Shown here piece after piece: positions 1 to 6,623 of a stretch of DNA of 64,000 bases; within the stretch, counting starts at the first letter, position 1, and the number at the start of each line of letters is the position of its first letter. The notes beneath the pieces are model-generated. The model saw nothing but the letters and a program-made list of their open reading frames with translations. It did not search any database and was not told the origin of the DNA. Source of the stretch: Candidatus Polarisedimenticolia bacterium (GTDB taxonomy: Bacteria; Acidobacteriota; Polarisedimenticolia; Gp22-AA2; AA152). Position numbers and translations under genes: made by a program. The stretch spans positions 1 through 64,000 of the forward strand of contig DASYRE010000016.1 in NCBI GenBank assembly GCA_036004685.1. Direction: 5' to 3'.

Positions 1-112
1 CGAGGTCGCCGAGGCGCCCGGATCGCAAGGCGCGCCAGAGCGTCGCGTACCCAAGGCGGTACGCAAGCGAGGCGCAACGCGGCGAGCCGGGATGGATCGG
101 GGGCCGAATGTA
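1..112. repeat. Imperfect palindromic high-GC element, possible dispersed repeat
   Basis: No gene covers the first 140 bases. The stretch holds a perfect 7-bp inverted repeat (GCGTACC at 45-51, GGTACGC at 58-64, loop of 6) nested in an outer CCCGG/CCGGG pair at 17-21 and 97-101, with GGCGC-rich arms between. The design resembles the dispersed palindromic elements found between genes in some GC-rich genomes. Only one clear copy lies in this window, so repetition is not shown. The left edge may be cut by the window. Confidence 0.35.
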
Positions 113-140
113 ACATGATTTTTGAGACGCGACACTAGGC

Positions 141-1049
141 CTACCAGCGGTGGAAGCCTTCGCCCGTCTTCTTGCCGAGCTTCCCGGCGCGCACCTTCTC
201 CCGGAGGATCTCCGGCGGCTCGAAACGGTCGTCTTGCAGCTCCCGCCGGAGGGTCTCGGCAATGGCCAGCCGGACATCGAGCCCGACCAGATCCGAGACG
301 CGCAGCGGCCCCATCGCGTGACCGTAGCCGAGTTCCATCGCCCGATCGATGTCCTCGGCACCGGCCACTCCCTCTTCCAGCATGCGCATCGCTTCCAGAC
401 CCAGAGCCACCCCGAGGCGGGAGGTGGCGAAGCCCGGGGAGTCCTTCACCACGATGGCCGTCTTTCCGAGCTGCCGCGCCAGGACTCGGGCTGCCTCCAG
501 GATCTCCGGCGCCGTCCGGGCGGCCCGGATGATTTCGAGGAGCTTCATGACCGGGGGCGGGTTGAAGAAGTGGAGTCCCAGGACGCGCTCGGGGCGCCGG
601 GCGGCCTCGGCGATCTTCGTCACGCTCAGCGAGGAGGTATTGGTCGCGAGAACGGCTTCGGGCGCGGCTTCCTCACCGAGCCTGCGGAAAAGCTCGCGCT
701 TCGACTCCAGGTCCTCGGGAATCGCCTCGACGACCCAGGCCGCCCGCGAAACGGCCTGCCGGAGATCGCCCGGAAGCTCGATGCGGCTCAGGGCGGCGTC
801 GCGATCCGCCGCGCCCGCCTTCCCCTTGGCGACCGCGGTGGCGAGGCTCTCCCCGATGCGCGCGAGTCCCGCCGCCGCGGCTCCCGGCCGGGCGTCGACC
901 AGGCGCACCCTCCATCCCGCCGTCGCAAAGACCTGGGCGATGCCGTGCCCCATGGCGCCGCTGCCGATCACCGCCGCGACGCTCGGCGGCTCTCCCGTCT
1001 CGCCGCGCGTCAAATCTTCCGGCGTCAGGATTTGAACAGGCGCCTCCAT
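141..1049 (-). CDS. 3-hydroxyacyl-CoA (3-hydroxybutyryl-CoA) dehydrogenase
   Basis: NAD-dependent oxidation of 3-hydroxyacyl-CoA to 3-ketoacyl-CoA in beta-oxidation or butyrate-type metabolism, cytosolic. The 302-residue protein has an N-terminal Rossmann domain with GSGAMG at residues 29-34. It is followed by the family signatures TNTSSLSVT and LHFFNPPPVMKLLEI, and by a C-terminal helical dimerisation domain ending GEGFHRW. Length is normal for the short single-domain family. The ATG at 1049 was chosen because GAGGAGGAAG lies just upstream and homology begins soon after; longer readings are implausible. The start overlaps the end of the small zinc-protein gene by 25 bases, so the two are probably translated together. 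The exact chain-length preference cannot be read from sequence. Confidence 0.9.
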   Translation of the reverse strand: MEAPVQILTPEDLTRGETGEPPSVAAVIGSGAMGHGIAQVFATAGWRVRLVDARPGAAAAGLARIGESLATAVAKGKAGAADRDAALSRIELPGDLRQAVSRAAWVVEAIPEDLESKRELFRRLGEEAAPEAVLATNTSSLSVTKIAEAARRPERVLGLHFFNPPPVMKLLEIIRAARTAPEILEAARVLARQLGKTAIVVKDSPGFATSRLGVALGLEAMRMLEEGVAGAEDIDRAMELGYGHAMGPLRVSDLVGLDVRLAIAETLRRELQDDRFEPPEILREKVRAGKLGKKTGEGFHRW

Positions 1050-1315
1050 TTCTTCCGGGCTTCCTCCTCGGCCGATTTTGGCTTCGCGGGCGAGGGGGAG
1101 GAGCCGGCTAAGCTGAAGTAATCGCAGAAATTGGCGCGCTCCTTGTCGGCGACCCATTCCGCGACGACCTCCAGGCATTGGTTGTGCGCGCCGGGGTGGA
1201 AATGACGGCAATTCCTGCAGCAGCGAAGATCGCGGCCGCACCCGGCGCATTCCTCCGTGCGGAGGACCTTCTCCGCACCCTGGAATTCCGTGCCGCACGC
1301 GTGACAGCTTCGCAT
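1025..1315 (-). CDS. Small cysteine-rich zinc-ribbon protein
   Basis: A 96-residue cytosolic protein with paired cysteines C4/C7 and C23/C26, then C32, C33, C36, C47 and C64, which looks like two small zinc-binding knuckles. The C-terminal third is charged (KPKSAEEEARKKW). I recognise the central pattern CRNCRHFHPGAHNQC as a conserved small bacterial family, but I know no function for it. The ATG at 1315 has GGAGGAG five bases upstream. An upstream ATG at 1333 lies inside the predicted -10 element and is rejected. It overlaps the downstream dehydrogenase start, which suggests one transcript. Confidence 0.75.
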   Translation of the reverse strand: MRSCHACGTEFQGAEKVLRTEECAGCGRDLRCCRNCRHFHPGAHNQCLEVVAEWVADKERANFCDYFSLAGSSPSPAKPKSAEEEARKKWRRLFKS

Positions 1316-1331
1316 CCGCTCCTCCGGGCGC

Positions 1332-1340
1332 ATTGTAGCA
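1332..1340 (-). promoter_or_regulatory. Extended -10 promoter of the zinc-protein/dehydrogenase pair
   Basis: Reads TGC-TACAAT on the minus strand, 16 bases before the ATG at 1315. No convincing -35 is seen, which fits an extended -10 promoter. It is divergent from the tmk promoter. Confidence 0.5.
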
Positions 1341-1380
1341 GACGCAGCCTCCGGGCGGCCCGCGGCGCGCCGCGTCCCTG

Positions 1381-1389
1381 TGCTATCAT
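1381..1389 (+). promoter_or_regulatory. Extended -10 promoter of tmk-holB
   Basis: TGC-TATCAT, placing transcription start near 1396 and leaving a leader of about 40 bases with GAGAGGAG before the GTG at 1436. Confidence 0.45.
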
Positions 1390-1435
1390 CCCCCGCCCGA
1401 TAGGTAGCGTCGCGCTGACTCGAGAGGAGCCTCCC

Positions 1436-2086
1436 GTGCGCGCCTTCATCACCTTCGAGGGAATCGAAGGATCCGGCAAGACGACCCAAATCCAGCTGCT
1501 CTCCGAGAGACTCGATCAGCGCCAGATCGAGCACGTTCTCACGCGCGAGCCCGGCGGCACCGAGATCGGCAATCAAATTCGGAGCATCCTGCTGAACCCC
1601 GTCAACCGCGATCTCACTGCCCTCTCCGAGCTTCTCCTCTACCAGGCGGCGCGGGCGCAGCATCTCGCGCGGATCATCTTCCCCGCCCTCGCCGAAGGCA
1701 AGCTCGTCCTCTGCGATCGCTACAAGGACGCGACGCGCGCCTATCAGGGCCGGGGGAGGGAGCTGCCGTCCGAGCTCCTCGAGCAGCTCAACGGGCTCGA
1801 TATTCTCGCCCTGGAGCCCGATCTCACTTTGCTGTTCGACCTGGACCCCGCGGTGGCCGTCGCGCGCGCCAGGATTCGCGAGCAGGATCGGCTTCCCGAG
1901 GAGGCGCGGTTCGAGCAGGAGGGCCTGGAATTCCACAAGCGGGTGCGCGAGGGATACCTCGACTTGGCGAGCACCTATCCCCAGAGGATCCGGATCGTCG
2001 AGGCGTCGGGCCGCCGCGACGAGGTCCAGGCGCGCGTCTTGTCGGTGATCTCCTCCGTCTTCCCGGCGCTGGTCCCGGGTCCGTGA
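1436..2086 (+). CDS. tmk: Thymidylate kinase
   Basis: Phosphorylates dTMP to dTDP with ATP, the step that commits thymidylate to DNA synthesis. The 216-residue protein has the P-loop GIEGSGKT at residues 9-16, the DRY motif (D94) followed by the Tyr/Gly-rich dTMP-binding segment, and a lid region with several arginines (RIREQDRLPEEARFEQ). Length is standard. The GTG at 1436 is preferred over an upstream in-frame start because GAGAGGAG precedes it and the protein then begins directly with the first beta strand. The stop overlaps the next gene as GTGA, so tmk and holB are translationally coupled, a common pairing. Confidence 0.95.
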   Translation: MRAFITFEGIEGSGKTTQIQLLSERLDQRQIEHVLTREPGGTEIGNQIRSILLNPVNRDLTALSELLLYQAARAQHLARIIFPALAEGKLVLCDRYKDATRAYQGRGRELPSELLEQLNGLDILALEPDLTLLFDLDPAVAVARARIREQDRLPEEARFEQEGLEFHKRVREGYLDLASTYPQRIRIVEASGRRDEVQARVLSVISSVFPALVPGP

Positions 2087-3189
2087 CGCCGACGCCGTTC
2101 GACGACATTCGCGGACACGAAGCCCTTCGGGGCACGCTTTCCCGGGCGTTGGAGGCGCGACGGGTCGCCTCCGCGCTGTTGTTCCACGGCCCCCCGGGAA
2201 TCGGCAAGCTCTCGGTCGCTCTGGCGTTCCTCCAGGCGCTGTTCTGCGAGAATCCAGGCGCCCCGTGCGGCGCATGCGACTCCTGTCGCCGCCTTCTCGG
2301 GGAGACGGTCTCGCATCCCGATCTCGCCCTGCTCTTTCCGCGCCGGGCGCGGCCGGAAGCCAAGGAGGAACCGGGAGAGTCGGGCGCGGCCTCGGGCGCG
2401 GTCGATCTTCACCTCCTCCAGGACGAGATTCGACTGAACCCCTCTTGGAAGATTCTCGCCGATTCGACTCGGGAAGCGCTCTCGACCCTCCATCTCTCTC
2501 CCCGGCAGGCCCGCCGCCGCGGGCTCCTGATCCTCTTCGCGGAAAGGCTGGGAAGCGTCTCGGGGAACATCCTGCTCAAGGCCCTGGAGGAGCCGCCTGG
2601 AAAGAGCGTGATCCTGCTGTTGACCGAAAGCCCGTCCGCCCTCCTGGCGACGATCCGCTCGCGCTGCCAGCCTTGCCGGTTCGCCCCGCTGGCCCGGGCG
2701 GCAGTGGAGAGCTACCTGCAGGAGAGGGCGGGCGTGTCGCCGGAGACGTCGAAGCGGATTGCCTCGCTGTCGGGAGGTCGTATCGGATCGGCGCTCGCCC
2801 TGGCCCGCGACTCCGACGCCTATCTCGAGCGGCGCGATCTCCTCTCACGCCTGCTCTCCGAAATCCGGCGCGATTCCTCCGCGGCGGTTTGCCTCGCCGC
2901 GGCGGGCGTTCTGCTTTCCGAGCAGGAGGGCACGCTCGAGGATCTCTCCATCCTGATGGACATTCTGCGAGACGCCATGCTCGCGGGCGCGGGCGCTCCG
3001 GCCGCGCCTCTCACGCGCCCGCCCGGCCCGTCCGATCCGCCGATTCCCCCGCTCCAGGCCGCTTTCCTTCTTGCCCGGGTCGAAAAGGCCCGCGAGGATC
3101 TCCGCCGCAACGTGAACCGGCAAATCGCCCTGGAAGCTCTCTGCCTCGATCTGGCGAACGCTTCGCTCTCCGACGCCGCCGATGCCTGA
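2083..3189 (+). CDS. holB: DNA polymerase III delta' subunit
   Basis: Clamp-loader subunit that helps open and place the beta sliding clamp at replication forks. The 368-residue AAA+ protein has GPPGIGK at residues 36-42, a zinc module with C55, C62, C65 and C68, and the sensor-1 arginine motif SRC (IRSRCQPC). A helical collar domain follows. The Walker A lysine is kept. An insertion of charged residues (about 85-105) follows the zinc module. The C-terminal collar is poorly conserved, as is usual for delta'. Starts with GTG overlapping the tmk stop. Confidence 0.9.
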   Translation: MTPTPFDDIRGHEALRGTLSRALEARRVASALLFHGPPGIGKLSVALAFLQALFCENPGAPCGACDSCRRLLGETVSHPDLALLFPRRARPEAKEEPGESGAASGAVDLHLLQDEIRLNPSWKILADSTREALSTLHLSPRQARRRGLLILFAERLGSVSGNILLKALEEPPGKSVILLLTESPSALLATIRSRCQPCRFAPLARAAVESYLQERAGVSPETSKRIASLSGGRIGSALALARDSDAYLERRDLLSRLLSEIRRDSSAAVCLAAAGVLLSEQEGTLEDLSILMDILRDAMLAGAGAPAAPLTRPPGPSDPPIPPLQAAFLLARVEKAREDLRRNVNRQIALEALCLDLANASLSDAADA

Positions 3190-3409
3190 GCGACTCCTCC
3201 CGCCAGCCCTCGCCGCCGCGGGACCGCCCGATCCCTGACGCCCGCGGCGCCGATCCGTGCGGCCACTTCGGAAACGTAATCGCCGCGTCAAATCTCTAGA
3301 CGCTTTCTGCCGCAAGGCTTTCGAAGACTTCAACGGCCGCGGATTTGTCTTGTTTTCCGCGCGGCTCACGGCATACTTCGAGAGATCCACTCGGCCGAGG
3401 GCCTCCAGC

Positions 3410-4519
3410 ATGGAAACCGGAAAACCCGATCGACTTCGCGACCGCAGGCCCGCCGCGGCGGCGCCGCGCGGCGCCGGCGCGGCCGCCCTTTGGCGCGACG
3501 GCGCCGGGGCCTGGCGGTACGTCCCGACCCGCTGTCCCGCGATGCACGCGGTCGAGCAGCGGGCGCTGCGCGTCGCCCCGTCGGCCGAGTCGGTTCTGAT
3601 CCTCGGAGAGACCGGCGTCGGCAAGGACCTCCTGGCGCGGCTGATCCACGAGAACTCCGGCCGAAAACATCGGCCCTTCGTCCATTTGAACTGCGCCTCC
3701 CTTTCGGAGAGCCTCCTGGAATCGGAGCTGTTCGGCCACATGCGCGGTTCGTACACGGGGGCCGACGAGAGCCGGGCCGGTCAGTTCGAGACCGCCTCGG
3801 GCGGGACCTTCTTCCTGGACGAGATCGGGGAGATCCCGGCGCGCCTCCAGGCGAAGCTCCTGCACGTGCTGCAGGAAAAGAAGATTTACCGGATCGGGGG
3901 CCGTCAGGCCGTCGACGTGGACGTCCGCGTGATCGCCGCCACGAACCGGGATCTTACGAAGGACATTCGGGCCGGCATCTTCCGCCGGGACCTTTTCTAT
4001 CGCCTGGGGGTCGTCACCCTTCGCGTGCCTCCGCTCCGGGAGCGGCCCGAAGACGTCGAGGATCTCGCGGCCCATTTCCTGTCGCGTTACGGCGCGCTCT
4101 ACAACCGGCCCGATCTGGCGGCGCCGACCCGGGATCTCCTGGACCGGCTGCGCGGCCACGCCTGGCCCGGCAACGTGCGCGAGCTCGAGAACCTGATCAA
4201 GCGCCTGGTCTTGATGGGAGGGACCGAACTGCTCTCGGCCGAGGCGCTCGCGGTGGACGAGGAGGAGCTCTTCGAGCGGCCGGAAACGCCGGGCGCCGAG
4301 TCCTCTCCTCCCCGGTCGCTGCGCGAGGCGGCCCGGCGCGCGGTGAAGCAGGCCGAATGCCGCATGATTCTCGACGCGCTTCGCCGCACCGCATGGAACC
4401 GCAAGCGCGCGGCGCGCGAGCTCGGCGTCAGCTATCGTGCTTTGTTGTACAAGATGAAGGACTACACGCTTCGTCCCGCCGCGACCGCGTCGCCGGCGGA
4501 TCCCTCCGGCGAGATCTAA
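3410..4519 (+). CDS. Sigma-54-dependent transcriptional activator (AAA+ plus Fis-type HTH)
   Basis: Activator that uses ATP hydrolysis to open promoters bound by RNA polymerase-sigma-54. In 369 residues it shows Walker A GETGVGKD (66-73), a GSYTGA loop (113-118) in place of the usual GAFTGA, Walker B GGTFFLDE (131-138), the ATNRDL and R-finger regions, and a Fis-like helix-turn-helix near the C-terminus (NRKRAARELGVSYRALLYKM). No receiver, PAS or complete GAF domain precedes the ATPase; the N-terminus of about 40 residues is low-complexity and basic. The upstream signal may therefore come from a partner. It sits beside the Tad pilus locus, whose first gene has a sigma-54 promoter, so it is the obvious candidate regulator. 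Start is uncertain: the ATG at 3410 has only GAGG nine bases upstream. Confidence 0.88.
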   Translation: METGKPDRLRDRRPAAAAPRGAGAAALWRDGAGAWRYVPTRCPAMHAVEQRALRVAPSAESVLILGETGVGKDLLARLIHENSGRKHRPFVHLNCASLSESLLESELFGHMRGSYTGADESRAGQFETASGGTFFLDEIGEIPARLQAKLLHVLQEKKIYRIGGRQAVDVDVRVIAATNRDLTKDIRAGIFRRDLFYRLGVVTLRVPPLRERPEDVEDLAAHFLSRYGALYNRPDLAAPTRDLLDRLRGHAWPGNVRELENLIKRLVLMGGTELLSAEALAVDEEELFERPETPGAESSPPRSLREAARRAVKQAECRMILDALRRTAWNRKRAARELGVSYRALLYKMKDYTLRPAATASPADPSGEI

Positions 4520-4529
4520 GCTCCGATTC

Positions 4530-5579
4530 TCAGCTCCCGGCGCGCCGCGATTCCGCTTCGCCGGCGGTGGCCAGGACCTTGAGCAGCTCCGCGCCGCTCG
4601 CGCCGTCGACGGGGTGGCTGGCGGAGGAGATCCGGAGCGAGAGTATCACCCCGTTTTCCGCGCCGAGGACTCGTGACTGGACGAGGTTGCGGCGGATTGT
4701 CTGGGCGACGATCGCGGCCTGTCCCGGATTCGCCCCCGGAAGCGCCACGATCAGCTCGCCCTGCGGTCCGGCGGCCACGAGATCGGAAGGGCGGATCGAA
4801 CGGTGCACGAGGCGCGCGGCCCGGAGCAGCGGACGCGAATCTCCGGCCGGATCCGGCGCGAGAGAGCGCCAGTCGAGGCGCAGGAGGCTCAACGGCCGTC
4901 CCGACCAGCCGAGACGCCCGATCTCGTCTTCCAGACGGCAAAGGAACGTTCCGTAGTCGAGCAGGCCGTCGTCCCCCGCCGGCTCGCCCGAAAAGGCGAA
5001 CCGCACCGCCAGAAGCGTTTTCGACAGCGCCTCCTCGAGGACCATGACGTAGATCCAGATCAAGACGGCTTCTTCTTCGTGAAACGGCTCCGGGCGCAGC
5101 AGCTGGATCGCGCCCCAGGGATATCCCCCGGGGACGATGGGCACCGTCAGGCAGGAGGCCGCCCCGAGAAGCCGCAGCTCCGATATCAGCTCGGGTTCCG
5201 CAGGATCGGACACCAGCAGCGGCTTGCGCGCCCGCAGCGCCGCGCCCGCCATCCTCCCCGCCTGTCCCGCCCGCCCCCGTCCTCCCCGGGGAAAGCCCAG
5301 GTGGGCCCGCACCCGGAATTCGCCTTGCGCGTCCGGCGCGACGAGGAGGGCGTGCGAGGCCGAGACGATGGTGCGCGACGTTCTGAGGATGTGCGGGCTC
5401 ACGTGCCGGTCGTGAAGATCGCCGTGCAGCACCATGAGCGAGTGCAGGAGGCTGTTCAGCTCCCGCCATCGCTTCGCCGCCATCGCGGCGTTGATCTCCG
5501 GCGGGCGCTTCAGCTCATAGCCTTCGAAGGGTCGGCCTCCGCGCGCTTCGCCCTGGGGTCCCCGATTGTGTTCCCTCAA
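4530..5579 (-). CDS. GAF-domain protein with degenerate GGDEF-like domain
   Basis: A cytosolic signalling protein of about 349 residues. An N-terminal helical segment leads into a GAF-like domain (about residues 65-190, including LTVPIVPGGYPWGAIQLL). A C-terminal domain follows the GGDEF fold (RPLSLLRLDWRSL, then AARLVHRSIRPSDLVAAGPQGELIVALPG). The catalytic GGDEF is replaced by GPQGE, so cyclic-di-GMP synthesis is not expected. It may be a sensor or scaffold. It converges on the sigma-54 activator and has its own sigma-54-like promoter facing the pilin promoter. The TTG at 5579 is preferred because GGAGG lies six bases before it; an ATG at 5585 abuts GGAGG directly. Confidence 0.7.
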   Translation of the reverse strand: MREHNRGPQGEARGGRPFEGYELKRPPEINAAMAAKRWRELNSLLHSLMVLHGDLHDRHVSPHILRTSRTIVSASHALLVAPDAQGEFRVRAHLGFPRGGRGRAGQAGRMAGAALRARKPLLVSDPAEPELISELRLLGAASCLTVPIVPGGYPWGAIQLLRPEPFHEEEAVLIWIYVMVLEEALSKTLLAVRFAFSGEPAGDDGLLDYGTFLCRLEDEIGRLGWSGRPLSLLRLDWRSLAPDPAGDSRPLLRAARLVHRSIRPSDLVAAGPQGELIVALPGANPGQAAIVAQTIRRNLVQSRVLGAENGVILSLRISSASHPVDGASGAELLKVLATAGEAESRRAGS

Positions 5580-5613
5580 CGGCATCCTCCGATGGGTTCG
5601 ACGCGTGCCCGCT

Positions 5614-5628
5614 GCGATTCCCGTGCCA
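5614..5628 (-). promoter_or_regulatory. Sigma-54-like promoter of the GAF gene
   Basis: On the minus strand it reads TGGCACGGGAATCGC. GG and GC are in the correct -24/-12 spacing, with a single mismatch to TTGC. Transcription would start near 5602, about 20 bases before the start codon, with GGAGG between. Confidence 0.55.
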
Positions 5629-5735
5629 GAATCGGGGGGCGGATCGCCCTTCTGGCGCGTCTTTCTGCCCCTTCCCTCCCTCTATTTCAAGCGCCCATCC
5701 TCCCGCCAGGCATCCCAAGGTGAACCGTTTTTCAT

Positions 5736-5759
5736 GAGTGTGCAAAACGATGCACTCTC
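5736..5759. promoter_or_regulatory. Imperfect palindrome, candidate activator binding site
   Basis: GAGTGTGCA and TGCACTCTC flank a 6-base spacer and pair at 8 of 9 positions (one T-T mismatch). It lies about 145 bases upstream of the leftward sigma-54-like start and about 300 bases upstream of the rightward one. Both distances are workable for an enhancer site bound by the adjacent Fis-type activator. Confidence 0.4.
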
Positions 5760-5980
5760 CCCACGGGAGCCGCCGCCCCGGGGTTCCCGGCCATGCGGCC
5801 GCCCTCAAGCCTCCGTCGATGCGGGGCTTTACGCAACTCATCGCGCCCGGGCGCTCCTTTTCCGATCCTCCTAACCCTCCGCGGCGCTCCGCCGCGCGCC
5901 GCTCGACATGCAAAGTCTTGCGACCCTTCGCTTCGTCGCGATCGACCCGCCGGGACCCGCCCTCCGCGAAAGAACGGTTT

Positions 5981-5993
5981 GTCGTTCAACGAC
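5981..5993. promoter_or_regulatory. Perfect 6-bp-arm palindrome upstream of pilin promoter
   Basis: GTCGTT-C-AACGAC, centred about 64 bases upstream of the predicted pilin transcription start. It could be a proximal operator for the sigma-54 activator or another regulator. Confidence 0.35.
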
Positions 5994-6024
5994 TTGGCGC
6001 CCTGTGAAGAGTGACAAGCGACAC

Positions 6025-6039
6025 TGGCACGCGCCTTGC
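6025..6039 (+). promoter_or_regulatory. Sigma-54 promoter of the Tad pilus operon
   Basis: TGGCAC-N5-TTGC, a full match to the sigma-54 consensus, with GG at 6026-6027 and GC at 6038-6039. Transcription should start near 6051, about 45 bases before the first pilin ATG. Confidence 0.85.
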
Positions 6040-6095
6040 CATAGTCCGCCTCCATCGGGTTGTTTCCATTCAAACCATTTTTCTAAGGAGGGACC

Positions 6096-6263
6096 ATGAA
6101 GGCTATGTTCACCCGTTTCTGGAGGAGCGAGGAGGGCCAGGACTTGGCCGAGTATGCGTTGCTGATCGCGCTCATCGCGCTGGTCGTCATCGCCGCGGTC
6201 ACGTTGCTCGGCACTCAGATCCAGGCCGTGTTCAACAGCATCGCCAACAGCTTGAACCCATAG
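6096..6263 (+). CDS. flp: Flp-type pilin (major Tad pilin)
   Basis: Short type IVb prepilin of 55 residues that should polymerise into the Tad/Flp pilus after leader cleavage by the prepilin peptidase encoded just downstream. A basic leader with aromatic residues (MKAMFTRFWRSEEG) ends in the cleavage signature G|QDLAEY. This is followed by a long hydrophobic helix (ALLIALIALVVIAAVTLLG) and a short polar tail ending NSLNP. A strong AAGGAGGG ribosome site lies four bases before the ATG. It is the first gene after the sigma-54 promoter and is followed by a strong stem-loop, which fits high expression of a major subunit. Confidence 0.93.
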   Translation: MKAMFTRFWRSEEGQDLAEYALLIALIALVVIAAVTLLGTQIQAVFNSIANSLNP

Positions 6264-6290
6264 TTTTCCCGTCAGAGTCGCAAGTCTTGT

Positions 6291-6318
6291 GGGGAGGGGC
6301 CCGGCCGGTCCCCTCCCC
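6291..6318 (+). promoter_or_regulatory. Strong stem-loop between the two pilin genes
   Basis: GGGGAGGGG (6291-6299) pairs perfectly with CCCCTCCCC (6310-6318) around a 10-base loop. No U-tract follows, so it is more likely a processing or stabilising barrier, or an inefficient terminator, than a complete stop. Confidence 0.5.
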
Positions 6319-6378
6319 TCCTCTGACACTACTTCCGGCGGCGGCACGCTGCCGCTGGATGGACGATCCAAGAGCCCG

Positions 6379-6591
6379 ATGAGCGGACCGCGAATCGCGG
6401 AGCCGAGCCGGAGATTCTGGAGGGAGCTGGTCCGCTCTCTTCTGCGGGATCGGCGGGCCCAGGACCTGGCGGAGTACGGCATGCTGGCAGCGCTCATCGC
6501 TGTGGTCGCCATTGTAGCCATCGCGGCGGTCGGCAGCACGCTCACGGCGCTCTGGTCGACCATCACCTCGGCGTTCGGGGCGCTTCCCTAG
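6379..6591 (+). CDS. Second Flp-type pilin
   Basis: A 70-residue type IVb prepilin. The basic leader is longer than in the first pilin (about 29 residues, rich in Arg) and ends DRRA|QDLAEY. The usual Gly before the cleavage site is replaced by Ala. A hydrophobic helix (GMLAALIAVVAIVAIAAVG) and a short tail ending FGALP follow. Likely a minor or alternative pilin of the same pilus. The ATG at 6379 has only a weak AAGAG upstream; a start further upstream would read through the stem-loop and gives no conserved sequence. Confidence 0.8.
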   Translation: MSGPRIAEPSRRFWRELVRSLLRDRRAQDLAEYGMLAALIAVVAIVAIAAVGSTLTALWSTITSAFGALP

Positions 6592-6623
6592 GAACCCTTT
6601 TCAGAGTCGGAGAGGAACACCCC

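Larger units (their letters stand above)
5586..6095. other. Regulatory intergenic region between GAF gene and first pilin
   Basis: About 510 bases without a convincing gene on either strand. It holds a sigma-54-like promoter facing left (5614-5628), an imperfect 24-base palindrome (5736-5759), a perfect 13-base palindrome (5981-5993), and a strong sigma-54 promoter facing right (6025-6039). Several overlapping readings are open here, but none has a believable protein or ribosome binding site. Confidence 0.6.

Noticed and set aside
4530-5579. Active diguanylate cyclase
   Set aside because: The GGDEF signature is replaced by GPQGE, and the expected metal-binding residues are not visible.
5515-6073. 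Short open frames in the pilus control region on both strands
   Set aside because: None has a ribosome site or a protein-like composition, and they overlap the sigma-54 elements.
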